A model generated the notes under the pieces. The model did no database searches, had not been told where the DNA came from, and saw only the letters and a program-made list of their open reading frames with translations. The position numbers and the translations under genes were made by a program. This document shows positions 36,871-46,413 of a stretch of DNA of 64,000 nucleotides, piece by piece; within the stretch, counting starts at the first letter, position 1, and each line of letters starts with the position of its first letter. The stretch is from Bacteroidota bacterium (lineage in GTDB: Bacteria; Bacteroidota; Bacteroidia; 2-12-FULL-35-15): the NCBI GenBank assembly GCA_947449315.1, contig CANFRC010000004.1, positions 1-64,000 on the forward strand. Direction: 5' to 3'.

Positions 36871-38730
36871 ATGAAAAAAATTACATTTCTTGCATCAGGA
36901 TTGTTTGCCTGCACCTTCGCATTTGCCCAAGGCGCTCCTCAGAGCGAGGTTCTCTATCCAACAGAATTTCACATTTCTCCTCCATTAAGTGAGCTTCCTG
37001 ATTATGAAGAAACGGATAAATTGTACGAAAAAGAAGAAGTAGAAGACCGCATGCATCGTGCACCTACCACATTTGACTTTTCTGTTGAAAAAGATGGTGC
37101 AGCTTATGACAACGACCAATCGAGTATTCAAAAAAGGATGGGTACAAAAAGCCCAATGGCGCCTATATCTTCTTTTGCTGGACAGTCAGGTAGCGGGTAT
37201 CCACCAGATCCATCTGGAGCGGTAGGGCCAACACAATACGTACAAGCTGTAAACGCAACCCCATTTAAAGTTTTTAATAAAACTACTGGCGCTCAAATTA
37301 TGGCGCCAAAAAACATTGGAACATTATGGTCGCCAGCAACTACAAACGATGGAGACCCTATTGTATTGTACGATAAGTATGCTGATCGTTGGTTCTTGGC
37401 GCAATTCGCAACAGCAGGTAACAAAATTTATATCGCTGTTTCAACAACCAATAATCCTGCAGGAACATACGCATGTTATACCTATACTTCTGCTGCATTT
37501 CCTGATTATTTGAAATTCTCCATCTGGCAAGATGGTTATTATATGACTTCTAATCAAGGTGGTAGATTATATGTATTTGATAGAACAGCAATGCTTGCAG
37601 GGACAGCTGGTGCTCGTTCAGTTACTGCTACATTTACTGTAGGCGGTACATCCGGATTCTGGTGCCCACTTCCAGCTGATGCAGATGGAACATTGCCTCC
37701 TGCTGCAACCCCATGCCCTTTCTTTTGGTACACAGATAATACTTGGGCTGGATCGGTTGACGGTGTAAAATATTGCAAAGCCACTGTAAATTGGACGCCA
37801 ACAACGCCAACATGTACTATTTCTGCAGCGACACAAATTACTACCGCTGCATTTAATGGAACGTATGATGCCAGCTGGAACGATGTTCCTCAACCGGGCG
37901 ATGCTGCTGGAGTTGGATCTTTAGATGGAATTGGTGGTGTTGCTACGTTCCGTGCACAATACAGAAGATGGTCTGGTTACAATACGGTATTATTAAATTG
38001 GGGTGTATTGATCACCTCATCTCCTCGTGTTAGAGCCATTAAATGGGTAGAATTACGCGAAAATACTCCAGGCGTTTGGACATTATATCAAGAAGGGATT
38101 TATCAACCAGATTCTAAAACACGTTGGGTAGGAAGTATGGCAATGGATGATAACGGAAGTATTGGGTTGTGTTATGCTAGATCTTCTGCTACAGCAGGTG
38201 ATTATCCTACTTTATGTTATACAGGCCGTTGTGCATCAGATCCGTTAGGTCAAATGACATTTGCTGAAACAGTTGTTAAAGCAGGAAATTCAATTCAATC
38301 AGGAATCAATCGTTTTGGTGATTATACTCAAACAACGCTTGACCCAACGGATGGTTTAACATTTTACCACACGGGTGAATATATTAACGGCGGTGGACCT
38401 GCAACTTGGATTTATTCATTCAAACTTGCTACCTGTTCAGGTGTTGGAGTGAACGAGGCGCCTGATTTGACGAACACTGTGAATGCTTCTTCAGTTAACG
38501 GAGCAATAAACATTAAAGGAGATAAACTTGATTTGGATGGCCAATTGGTAGTTGATTTGTTTGACATTAGTGGAAAACAAATTGATGGAAAAACAGTTGA
38601 ATTGAATGGGAATACTTCTTTCGAGTCTTCTTTTTCCACTGCTGACCTTGCTACAGGAACGTATTTGGTTAGAGTTGGTAAAAATAACACCAGCTTCCAA
38701 CGTGTAGTTAAAGTTGCGGTTGTTAAATAA
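36871..38730 (+). CDS. Large secreted T9SS cargo protein of unknown function
   Basis: 619 residues. The signal peptide MKKITFLASGLFACTFAFAQ is followed by an acidic propeptide-like segment to about residue 95. The central ~430 residues have motifs YPPDPSGAVGPTQYVQAVN and GDPIVLYDKYADRWFLAQF, seen in uncharacterised Bacteroidota exoproteins and suggestive of a beta-propeller-like fold. The C-terminal ~85 residues are a T9SS type A tail (LVVDLFDISGKQID, TGTYLVRVGKNN, ending VVKVAVVK). No catalytic motif is recognised. It should be exported across the outer membrane by the type IX system, like the C10 protease. Confidence 0.88.
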   Translation: MKKITFLASGLFACTFAFAQGAPQSEVLYPTEFHISPPLSELPDYEETDKLYEKEEVEDRMHRAPTTFDFSVEKDGAAYDNDQSSIQKRMGTKSPMAPISSFAGQSGSGYPPDPSGAVGPTQYVQAVNATPFKVFNKTTGAQIMAPKNIGTLWSPATTNDGDPIVLYDKYADRWFLAQFATAGNKIYIAVSTTNNPAGTYACYTYTSAAFPDYLKFSIWQDGYYMTSNQGGRLYVFDRTAMLAGTAGARSVTATFTVGGTSGFWCPLPADADGTLPPAATPCPFFWYTDNTWAGSVDGVKYCKATVNWTPTTPTCTISAATQITTAAFNGTYDASWNDVPQPGDAAGVGSLDGIGGVATFRAQYRRWSGYNTVLLNWGVLITSSPRVRAIKWVELRENTPGVWTLYQEGIYQPDSKTRWVGSMAMDDNGSIGLCYARSSATAGDYPTLCYTGRCASDPLGQMTFAETVVKAGNSIQSGINRFGDYTQTTLDPTDGLTFYHTGEYINGGGPATWIYSFKLATCSGVGVNEAPDLTNTVNASSVNGAINIKGDKLDLDGQLVVDLFDISGKQIDGKTVELNGNTSFESSFSTADLATGTYLVRVGKNNTSFQRVVKVAVVK

Positions 38731-38750
38731 AAAAGTATAATCAATATAAG

Positions 38751-38799
38751 CACCCGTGCGAACCTTTCTTTCGTGGAATGGAATTTGCACGGGTGTTTT
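38751..38799 (+). terminator. Long-loop hairpin terminator after the T9SS cargo gene
   Basis: CACCCGTGC (38751-38759) pairs with GCACGGGTG (38787-38795), 9 bp, followed by TTTT. The 27-base loop is longer than usual. Confidence 0.6.
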
Positions 38800-38820
38800 C
38801 ATAACCAATAATCTAATAGT

Positions 38821-39216
38821 ATGAAATCGATCATTATTATTTTGGCGCTTTTTATTTCACTAGGAACGGCTTGTAAAACAAAAAAGTCGGCCACAGCAAC
38901 TACAAGTTCAACAACAAGTACCAGTGCATCTGTTCATACAGGCGACACGGGAACATCTGCAACAGGGAACAATGAAGGAATAAATACCGGAAAAATTTCT
39001 CATAAATATCATGCAACGGGCTGCGAAACAGTAATCATCATCCATTCAGAAGATGGTTCTGAAATAACACTTATTCCAAAAGATAAGTTAAGCAACGATG
39101 TGGATATGGATGGACAATTAATTAGATTTGATTACAGAACCCTGAAAATGCCTCAACCAGCTGGCTGCAATGTTGGAATGCCTGCAGAAATTACCAACAT
39201 TACGAAATTGAAATAA
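38821..39216 (+). CDS. Small lipoprotein
   Basis: 131 residues. The lipoprotein signal ends in LGTAC-K. A Thr/Ser-rich linker (about residues 20-55) is followed by a compact domain of about 75 residues (GCETVIIIHSEDGSEITLIP through MPQPAGCNVGMPAEITNI) with two cysteines that may form a disulfide. Envelope-anchored; function unknown. Confidence 0.82.
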   Translation: MKSIIIILALFISLGTACKTKKSATATTSSTTSTSASVHTGDTGTSATGNNEGINTGKISHKYHATGCETVIIIHSEDGSEITLIPKDKLSNDVDMDGQLIRFDYRTLKMPQPAGCNVGMPAEITNITKLK

Positions 39217-39237
39217 TCTTTAAATTATAAGTAAATA

Positions 39238-39271
39238 AAAAAGCTCCGATAAATTTATCGGAGCTTTTTTA
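39238..39271. terminator. Bidirectional terminator between the lipoprotein gene and infB
   Basis: AAAAAGCTCCGATAAA / TTTATCGGAGCTTTTT, a perfect 16-bp stem with A and T runs on the two sides. It closes the rimP-nusA-infB operon from the minus side and the lipoprotein gene from the plus side. Confidence 0.88.
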
Positions 39272-39317
39272 TTTTAAAGATTTTATTTCGCAGCGCTATT
39301 GCCGAGAACAGCTGGTC

Positions 39318-42215
39318 TTACAACTTCGCTTTTACTTCTACTAATTCGTATCCTTCAATGATGTCGCCGGCTTTTATGTCGTTGAAATTCTTGATATTCA
39401 ATCCGCATTCAAATCCTTTGTTTACTTCTTTTACATCGTCTTTGAAACGTTTTAATGAACCTAATTCTCCGTCATGAATAACAATTCCATCGCGCACAAT
39501 ACGCACTTTGGTGTTGCGGTTTACTTTTCCATCTAATACGAAACATCCTGCAATCGTACCCACTTTAGTGATGTTGAATACTTCACGGATTTCAATATTA
39601 CATACTACTTTCTCTTCAAATTCAGGAGCTAACATTCCTTCCATTGCCGCTTTTATTTCGTCAATTGCTTTGTAGATAATCGAGTATAGTCGAATATCAA
39701 TTTGTTCTGTCTCAGCTAATTTACGAGCACTTACAGAAGGACGAACCTGGAATCCAACAATGATCGCATTGGAAGCAGAAGCTAACAATACATCTGATTC
39801 ACTGATTGCTCCAACCGATTTATGAATGATTTTCACCTGAACTTTTTCGGTAGATAATTTTTGCAATGAATCTGCAAGCGCCTCCACCGAACCATCCACG
39901 TCACCTTTTACAATCACATTCAATTCTTTGAAATCGCCTATCGCTAAACGTCTTCCAATCTCATCAAGTGTAATATGTTTATTGGTACGAATACCTTGTT
40001 CGCGTTGTAATTGTAAACGTTTTGCTGCGATTTCTCGCGCTTCACGTTCATCATTCATGATATGGAACTTATCGCCTGCTTGTGGCGCGCCACTTAAACC
40101 AAGCAACAATACAGGCATTGCAGGTCCTGCTTCTCTAACAACTTGTCCGCGCTCGTTGTGTAAAGCTTTTACTTTACCGCTGAAACAACCCGCCAATACA
40201 ATATCTCCAACATGCAGTGTTCCAGCTTCAACAAGGATGGTACTTACATACCCGCGTCCTTTATCTAATTCAGATTCAATGACAGTACCGCTTGCATTTT
40301 TATTTGGATTTGCTTTTAAATTGAGCATTTCTGCTTCCAGCAAAACTTTTTCCAATAAATCATCAATGTGTAAACCTTGTTTTGCTGAGATTTCCTGACA
40401 TTGAACTTTACCACCCCATTCTTCTACAAGAATATTCATTTGTGATAACGCTTCACGTATCTTGTCAGGATTAGCTCCCGGCTTATCTATTTTATTGATA
40501 GCAATAATGATAGGCACACCAGCTGCTTGAGCATGGTTGATGGCTTCCACTGTTTGAGGCATTACACTGTCGTCAGCGGCTACCACAATAATTGCAATAT
40601 CAGTTACTTGAGCACCACGCGCACGCATCGCTGTAAAGGCTTCGTGTCCTGGAGTATCAAGGAAAGTTATTGTTTTTCCATTTTCTAATTTAACGTTGTA
40701 TGCACCGATATGCTGAGTGATACCACCTGCTTCACCGGCAATAACGTTTGCCTTTCGGACATAATCTAGCAAAGAGGTCTTCCCATGGTCAACGTGACCC
40801 ATTACAGTTACAATCGGAGAACGGTCTAATAACTGATCTTCTGTATCTGCTTCTTCTTTGATTGCTTCTTGAACTTCAACACTTACAAATTCCAATTGGT
40901 AACCAAACTCTTCAGCAACGATAGCAATTGTTTCAGCATCCAAACGTTGGTTGATAGAAACAAACATTCCTAAACTCATACAGGTGGAGATAATTTCATT
41001 TACAGAAATATCCATCATCTGCGCAAGCTGATTTGCGGAAACGAATTCCGTTACTTTAATAATTTTCTTTTCTGCTTCTTGTTGGTCAGCAGCTTCTTGA
41101 ATACGTTCACTGGCAATATCACGCTTTGACTTACGGTGTTTCGAAGCTTTCGATTTTCCGGCTCCACTTAAGCGGGCAAGGGTTTCTTTTACCTGAGCAG
41201 CAACTTGATCGGGTGTTAATTCAACCTTTGCAGGTCTGTTAGTATTAAATTTACCCTTAGGTTGTCCTATGCTGCTAACTCCGCCATTTAGTTGTCGCCT
41301 TGGTGCGCCTTTGTCTGCAGGGTTTGCCGGCTTACCGGTTCCTGTTGCACCAGGGGTTCCTGTTCCAGGCTTGCGATTTGGATCCCAATTATCACCAAGG
41401 GTAGCTCCACCGAAACTTTTCTTGATACGTTTACGCTTTTTCTTATTGTCTGCATTAGATGCGGAAGAGGAAGCTACCGGATTTTTTTTACGTTCTTCTT
41501 TTACAGGTAATTCAATTTTACCCATAATTTTCGGGCCTTCCAGTTTTTCTACTTTCGTTTCATAGAAATCTACTTTTGCAGGCTCTTCAGTTATTTGTTC
41601 AACAGGTTTTTCAGCTTCAGCTTCCGGAATTTCAACAATCTTTTCTTCAACTTCTTCTATTTTCGCTTTCGCTTTTCCTTTCGTTGCAGTCTTTTTTTCT
41701 TCAGTTTTTTCTTCTACTTTCTCTTCTTTAGCAGCCTTCGTTTTTTTGGTCGGTTTTGTTTTACTGTTTAGTGAATCAAGGTCGATCTTTGTAACAACCG
41801 TAAATTTTACATCCGACTTAATGACTTCTTTTTCATCGGCATCAGGTGTTTCCAGCTTTTTTACAGTCTTTTCAGCTGTTTTTTCTTTTTCAGCCGGTGT
41901 AGCAGTTTGAACATTCTTAATGATAATATCATCATCTTCTTCTCTTTTAGGCTCCGTTTTTTTGGCGTCAGCATCAATAGAAATATTTTCTTTTTTAGCA
42001 CGTGTGCTTGTTGTCACTTGCTTAGCTTCTTCCTTAGCTGCTTTTTCAGATTGATATTCTTTAGCCAATAAAGAATATTGATCATCGGAGAGCTTTGCCA
42101 TCGGATTGTTTTCAATCGTATGGCCTTTGGTTTTCAAGAAATCAGTGATAGTGGAAACACTAACATTGAGTTCCTTTGCTACTTTACTTAAACGTTGTCC
42201 TTTATTTTCTGACAT
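39318..42215 (-). CDS. infB: Translation initiation factor IF-2
   Basis: 965 residues. An N-terminal IF2_N-type domain ([19 protein letters not shown]) precedes a long, low-complexity Lys/Glu-rich region (about 80-350). The GTPase core starts near residue 472 with G1 GHVDHGKTS, then G3 DTPGHEAF, G4 NKID and G5 SAK. Domains II to IV follow, ending in the fMet-tRNA-binding barrel. It positions initiator tRNA on the 30S subunit and promotes subunit joining. Last gene of the rimP-nusA-infB operon. Confidence 0.98.
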   Translation of the reverse strand: MSENKGQRLSKVAKELNVSVSTITDFLKTKGHTIENNPMAKLSDDQYSLLAKEYQSEKAAKEEAKQVTTSTRAKKENISIDADAKKTEPKREEDDDIIIKNVQTATPAEKEKTAEKTVKKLETPDADEKEVIKSDVKFTVVTKIDLDSLNSKTKPTKKTKAAKEEKVEEKTEEKKTATKGKAKAKIEEVEEKIVEIPEAEAEKPVEQITEEPAKVDFYETKVEKLEGPKIMGKIELPVKEERKKNPVASSSASNADNKKKRKRIKKSFGGATLGDNWDPNRKPGTGTPGATGTGKPANPADKGAPRRQLNGGVSSIGQPKGKFNTNRPAKVELTPDQVAAQVKETLARLSGAGKSKASKHRKSKRDIASERIQEAADQQEAEKKIIKVTEFVSANQLAQMMDISVNEIISTCMSLGMFVSINQRLDAETIAIVAEEFGYQLEFVSVEVQEAIKEEADTEDQLLDRSPIVTVMGHVDHGKTSLLDYVRKANVIAGEAGGITQHIGAYNVKLENGKTITFLDTPGHEAFTAMRARGAQVTDIAIIVVAADDSVMPQTVEAINHAQAAGVPIIIAINKIDKPGANPDKIREALSQMNILVEEWGGKVQCQEISAKQGLHIDDLLEKVLLEAEMLNLKANPNKNASGTVIESELDKGRGYVSTILVEAGTLHVGDIVLAGCFSGKVKALHNERGQVVREAGPAMPVLLLGLSGAPQAGDKFHIMNDEREAREIAAKRLQLQREQGIRTNKHITLDEIGRRLAIGDFKELNVIVKGDVDGSVEALADSLQKLSTEKVQVKIIHKSVGAISESDVLLASASNAIIVGFQVRPSVSARKLAETEQIDIRLYSIIYKAIDEIKAAMEGMLAPEFEEKVVCNIEIREVFNITKVGTIAGCFVLDGKVNRNTKVRIVRDGIVIHDGELGSLKRFKDDVKEVNKGFECGLNIKNFNDIKAGDIIEGYELVEVKAKL

Positions 42216-42259
42216 ATTACCTATTAAAAATTACATCATATTACAAAACTGCAATATGT

Positions 42260-43510
42260 TTATTCAAATTCTGATTGTAAAATTGCTTTTACTTCTGTTA
42301 CTGTTTCTTCTTCCAGATCAGTACGTTTTACAAGCTCTTCAGTAGATAACTCTAATACACTTTTTGCAGTATCGCATCCAATGTTTTTAAGTTCATCCAA
42401 GATCCAGCTTTCAATTTCATCAGAAAATTCTTCTAAATCCACATCTTCCAAATCAATATCTGTATCGCGATACACGTCAATTTCGTAACCAGTTAATTTA
42501 CCGGCTAATTTAATATTGTGCCCACCTTTTCCGATGGCTAATGATACTTGATCAGGCTTCAAAAATACTTCCGCACGTTTTGTTTCTTCATCAATTTTTA
42601 CAGAAGTGATCTTAGCAGGGCTTAGTGCACGTGTAATAAACAAAGAAGGATTGCTTGTATAATTGATTACATCAATATTTTCATTACGCAATTCACGAAC
42701 AATTCCATGTATACGAGAACCTTTCATCCCAACACAAGCGCCAACAGGATCAATTCTGTCATCGTATGATTCAACAGCTACTTTGGCTCTTTCACCTGGT
42801 TCACGTACAATTTTTTTGATAGTAATCAAGCCGTCAAATACTTCAGGAACTTCTAGTTCAAATAAACGTTCAAGAAATGCAGGTGAGGTGCGTGATAATA
42901 CAATGATAGGTGAATTGTTTTTCATGTCAACACGTTGAACAACTGCTTTTATTGAATCTCCTTTTTTAAAGAAGTCAGAAGGAATTTGCTCCGTTTTTGG
43001 TAATAAAAGTTCATTTCCATCTTCATCAAGAATCAATAATTCTTTTTTCCAGATTTGATAAACTTCACCGGTCATTATTTCGCCAACTCTTTCTTTGTAT
43101 TTTTTATAAAGACTGTCTTTTTCAAGTTCTAAGATCTTAGAAACTAAGTTTTGACGAACAGCAAGTACAGCACGTCTTCCAAAGTCATTTAATTTAACAG
43201 GAGTCACAACTTCTTCGCCTAATTCAAGATCTGCATCAATTTTTTGAGCTTCAGTTAATCCGATGTGTTTTGCTTCATCGTAATCAAAACTGTCTTCCGC
43301 AAATTCATCATCCACAACTTCTCGGTTATGCCAAATTTCAATATCTCCACGGTCAGGGTTTACGATGATATCAAAATTCTCATCTGACCCATATTTTTTT
43401 AAAAGCATACTGCGGAATACATCTTCGATGATGCTCATTAATGTTGCTCTATCAATGTTTTTTATTTCTTTGAATTCTGAGAACGATTCAATTAGATTTA
43501 TACTTTCCAT
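42260..43510 (-). CDS. nusA: Transcription termination/antitermination factor NusA
   Basis: 416 residues: the N-terminal RNA-polymerase-binding domain, an S1 domain (about 135-200) and two KH domains (GACVGMKGSRIHGIVRELRNE and VSLAIGKGGHNIKLAGKLTG). An acidic segment (DTDIDLEDVDLEEFSDEIES) and a short helix-hairpin tail (LSTEELVKRTDLEEETV) follow. It controls pausing and termination. Downstream of rimP by 12 bp and upstream of infB by 44 bp. Confidence 0.97.
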   Translation of the reverse strand: MESINLIESFSEFKEIKNIDRATLMSIIEDVFRSMLLKKYGSDENFDIIVNPDRGDIEIWHNREVVDDEFAEDSFDYDEAKHIGLTEAQKIDADLELGEEVVTPVKLNDFGRRAVLAVRQNLVSKILELEKDSLYKKYKERVGEIMTGEVYQIWKKELLILDEDGNELLLPKTEQIPSDFFKKGDSIKAVVQRVDMKNNSPIIVLSRTSPAFLERLFELEVPEVFDGLITIKKIVREPGERAKVAVESYDDRIDPVGACVGMKGSRIHGIVRELRNENIDVINYTSNPSLFITRALSPAKITSVKIDEETKRAEVFLKPDQVSLAIGKGGHNIKLAGKLTGYEIDVYRDTDIDLEDVDLEEFSDEIESWILDELKNIGCDTAKSVLELSTEELVKRTDLEEETVTEVKAILQSEFE

Positions 43511-43522
43511 TTGTTTAAATTA

Positions 43523-43987
43523 TTAAAATGATATGACAATTTTAGTTTCTTTGATTTGATTAAATGTTAATTTGATATTATTTATAATTAATTGTTTTCC
43601 TTTTTTACCTTCTACTTTTTCTTTCACTTTCGATTCCAGTTCGATTCCTTCTTCTGTAGCAAAAAGTAGTTTGCCGCTTAATTTTTTGCCTTCTTTAGTT
43701 AGCACATCTATTTGTTTTCCAACGTTTTTTTGATATTGACGAAGTATTTTAAATGGTTCTGTAAGTCCAGGTGACATGACATTCAATTCAAAATCATCTT
43801 TTTCTCTATCTAAATTGGATTCGATATGACGACTCATTTCAACGCAATCTTTAATAGAGACCCCGTTATCATTATCTAAAAGAACGGTAATTTTGTTTCC
43901 TTGTTTTATGGCAATGTCAACAATAAAATTAGCGCCTTCAGCAATTTTTGAATCAGTCAGTTTTTTTATTGAATCGATCGTAATCAT
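43523..43987 (-). CDS. rimP: Ribosome maturation factor RimP
   Basis: 154 residues, the normal size, with the conserved block GVSIKDCVEMSRHIES and the motif ELNVMSPGLTEPFK (DFxLEVSSPGLxRPL in other bacteria). It helps assemble the 30S subunit. First gene of the operon; its leader carries a perfect hairpin and a well-matched promoter. Confidence 0.96.
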   Translation of the reverse strand: MITIDSIKKLTDSKIAEGANFIVDIAIKQGNKITVLLDNDNGVSIKDCVEMSRHIESNLDREKDDFELNVMSPGLTEPFKILRQYQKNVGKQIDVLTKEGKKLSGKLLFATEEGIELESKVKEKVEGKKGKQLIINNIKLTFNQIKETKIVISF

Positions 43988-44004
43988 AACAGTTGTATCA
44001 ATAG

Positions 44005-44031
44005 AAAGAGGGGACTTTTTGTCCCCTCTTT
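44005..44031 (-). promoter_or_regulatory. Perfect 11-bp hairpin in the rimP-nusA-infB leader
   Basis: AAAGAGGGGAC / GTCCCCTCTTT with a 5-base loop, all within the predicted leader and ending 17 bases before the rimP ATG. There is no T run after it on the minus strand, so it is not a standard terminator of the operon. A role in mRNA stability, translation or attenuation of rimP is possible. On the plus strand it also lacks a gene to terminate. Confidence 0.6.
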
Positions 44032-44057
44032 CTTGACTTAAATAAATTTTAGCGAGG

Positions 44058-44088
44058 CAAATATACGGAGATGTTTCTGATTTGCCAA
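44058..44088 (-). promoter_or_regulatory. Promoter of rimP-nusA-infB (TTG-20-TATATTTG)
   Basis: Minus-strand TTG (44088-44086), spacer of exactly 20 bp and a perfect -7 box TATATTTG (44065-44058). It gives a leader of about 65 nt that includes the hairpin. Confidence 0.65.
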
Positions 44089-44209
44089 ATTTATTTTAAG
44101 CAACCTAATCGTTCGTTATTACGTCTAAGTAATATAATTGCAAGATAAATTTCGTTATTTATGTGTTAAAGCTACTTTCAACGTTTATTATTACTAAAAA
44201 TTCTGTGCT

Positions 44210-44614
44210 ATGGAAATGATGCAAAAAAAGTCCGTAAAGTGCCTAAGAGTGGGAATTCTACCACTTTTCTTATTCCTATTATTTTTAATTTCTGGCAACC
44301 AAACAGTTGCCCAATCATTACCCGATTCGACAACGGCATCTTCAGATGCGCCTTCTTTAGCAGATAGCAAGAATTTTTTGCCAAAAGGGAGTGCCGAGAT
44401 GAAGGTGATGGATGAGGCGCGTATTAAGAAGCAGCAACATGACGAACTAATGAGCTATATTTATATGGGCGTGGGGTTTTCAGTTGTAATTGCAATTGCT
44501 TGGTTCACTACATTTCTTGCCAAAAAGAGAAGAATGAAAGTGGATGTGGAGAGAGCAAAAAGGGCGCAGCAAATGCATCATCAGCATCCTCGCAGGAAGC
44601 CGACAAAAAAATAA
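44210..44614 (+). CDS. Small membrane protein of unknown function
   Basis: 134 residues. An N-terminal signal or first helix (VGILPLFLFLLFLISGNQTVAQ), a Ser/Asp-rich periplasmic segment, a second transmembrane helix (YIYMGVGFSVVIAIAWFTTFLA) and a strongly basic cytoplasmic tail (KKRRMKVDVERAKRAQQMHH, then HPRRKPTKK). No family is recognised. Its stop codon is 1 bp from that of the convergent repeat-protein gene. Confidence 0.75.
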   Translation: MEMMQKKSVKCLRVGILPLFLFLLFLISGNQTVAQSLPDSTTASSDAPSLADSKNFLPKGSAEMKVMDEARIKKQQHDELMSYIYMGVGFSVVIAIAWFTTFLAKKRRMKVDVERAKRAQQMHHQHPRRKPTKK

Positions 44615-44615
44615 T

Positions 44616-46349
44616 CTATTTTACTTTTATTCCCTTCTTGTAAGTCATTTCCATAATGATATTGCCATTGTTGTCATAATAGGTCCATTTTCCATTTGGC
44701 TTACTTTCAACACGCATACTTTTTTTATCTTTCACTAAGGTATAGGATGTGGTACTTTTGAGTTTTGCGTTTTCATACCAAGAGCTGCAATCGCCACTCA
44801 ATTTCCCATCTTTAAATGTTTGTTCCATTGATTTAACGCCTGTTTCATAGTAGTAGGTCCATAAACCAGTTGGTTTTTCTTCCATATAATTTCCTTCACT
44901 TTCTTTAAAACCATAAGGGGTCCAAAATATCCAGCGACCTTCTTTTTTTCCTTCTTTATAGGATCCTTCTTCCTTTATTTTGCCTTTATTAAAATAGTAT
45001 TTCCAAGGTCCGTCTTTTAATTCATTTTTATAAAAGCCATCATAACTTAATGTATTGTTTGGCAACCAACCTTTCCAGCTTCCTTCCATTTTCCCCGCTG
45101 TGAAATTGCCCTCATCTTTCATTACTCCATTGTCATACCAAGAATGCCAAGTTCCTTCCTCTTTTCCGGCAACATAGTTCCCTTCTTGAAGCTTTTGCCC
45201 GCTTTCAAACCAGATTGTCCAAGTGCCTTGTTTTAAATTTTCTTTGTAATTCCCTTCTTTCCATTTTGAACCATCTTTATAGGAATACTTCCAAATGCTA
45301 TCTTGCAGATCGTTTTTGTAATAACCCTCCGATTCCTTTATTCCTGATGGAAACCAATACATCCATTTCCCGTCTCTTAGATTTTCTTTCAGGGCTCCTT
45401 CCATTTCAAGTTTCCCATCTTCGTTATACCATTTCCAGTAACCATTTTTTTTGTCATCCACGAATGGCCCTTCACTCTTTACTTTGCCGTTTTTATTCCA
45501 GTTTATACAAGGGCCATTTTTTTTGCCTTTTACGTACAGCACTTGAAAATCCTTTTCTCCGGTTTGTGAATAAAACAGCCAAATGCCATCCATGCGACCA
45601 TCTTTGTAATTTCCTTCTCCTTTCTTTTTATTGTTGTCAAAGAAAAGTGCGAATTTTCCATTCCCATTTTTAATAGGTTGTTCTCCATTTTCGAACCATA
45701 AATTCATCAAAAGGATTTCATCTTTTTCGAACAAAAGTTCTTGTTTTGGTTTTCCTGATCTGAAGTATTCTTTCCAGAGACCTGTTTCTTTTCCAGTGGA
45801 GAATTGACCTTCTTTTTGTTTTACTCCGTTTGAAAACCAACCTGTATAAAGTCCTTCTGCTAAATTATTTTTGAAAGCCCCTTCGCTTTCCTTTTGTCCG
45901 TTTTCATAATAATAGGTCCAGACACCTTCTTTTTTCCCAGCTTTGTAATTTTCAGTACTTTTTATTTTTCCGCTTTCGAACCATCCTGTCCAGGTGCTAT
46001 CGTTTTTGTCATCTTTAAAAAAAGTTTCCTGAGCTTTGTTCCCATTGATGTACCAGTATTTGCAGGCTCCTTCTTTTTTGCCTTTGCTATAATTTTCTTC
46101 GGATTTTACTTTTTTAACGGCATAGTAGGTCAGGAATTTTCCATTTTCTTTTCCTTGTATAAAAGTTCCCTCTTTTGCAATTTCTCCGTTTTCATACCAG
46201 GCAGTAAATTTCCCGTCCTGCATTCCGTTCTTTATACTTTGTTCGCTTTTTTTCTTAGTCTGAGCAACATCCCAATATTCAGTTACTAACTGAGCAAACG
46301 AGGCGTTAGTGTAACTAGCTATAAAGAAAAGAAAGATTATTTTTTTCAT
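44616..46349 (-). CDS. YwqK/MORN-like repeat protein, about 22 repeats
   Basis: 577 residues. After a signal peptide (MKKIIFLFFIASYTNASFAQ) the whole protein is tandem repeats of about 23-24 residues with the pattern G-x-W-x-x-Y/W-x-x-x-G-x-x-x-x-E-G-x-Y-x-x-G-K-x-x (for example GVWTYYYENGQKESEGAFKN and GPWKYYFNKGKIKEEGSYKE). I count 22 units, two of them degenerate. It resembles MORN repeats and the YwqK 'antitoxin' family. Probably an exported beta-strand scaffold; partner unknown. A shorter relative lies at 55878-56339. Confidence 0.88.
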   Translation of the reverse strand: MKKIIFLFFIASYTNASFAQLVTEYWDVAQTKKKSEQSIKNGMQDGKFTAWYENGEIAKEGTFIQGKENGKFLTYYAVKKVKSEENYSKGKKEGACKYWYINGNKAQETFFKDDKNDSTWTGWFESGKIKSTENYKAGKKEGVWTYYYENGQKESEGAFKNNLAEGLYTGWFSNGVKQKEGQFSTGKETGLWKEYFRSGKPKQELLFEKDEILLMNLWFENGEQPIKNGNGKFALFFDNNKKKGEGNYKDGRMDGIWLFYSQTGEKDFQVLYVKGKKNGPCINWNKNGKVKSEGPFVDDKKNGYWKWYNEDGKLEMEGALKENLRDGKWMYWFPSGIKESEGYYKNDLQDSIWKYSYKDGSKWKEGNYKENLKQGTWTIWFESGQKLQEGNYVAGKEEGTWHSWYDNGVMKDEGNFTAGKMEGSWKGWLPNNTLSYDGFYKNELKDGPWKYYFNKGKIKEEGSYKEGKKEGRWIFWTPYGFKESEGNYMEEKPTGLWTYYYETGVKSMEQTFKDGKLSGDCSSWYENAKLKSTTSYTLVKDKKSMRVESKPNGKWTYYDNNGNIIMEMTYKKGIKVK

Positions 46350-46413
46350 CGGAACAATTTATTCTGGTATATAAACGCAAAAAATTTTAAAGTTATGCGG
46401 CAGATCTTCCTTA

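Noticed and set aside
41150-41980. Open plus-strand frames opposite the infB N-terminal region
   Set aside because: They are shadows of the low-complexity Lys/Glu-rich part of IF-2 and have no start context or recognisable product.
44616-46349. Regular ~70-bp periodicity, considered as a CRISPR-like or tandem DNA repeat
   Set aside because: The units differ too much at the DNA level and are explained by protein repeats of 23-24 residues.
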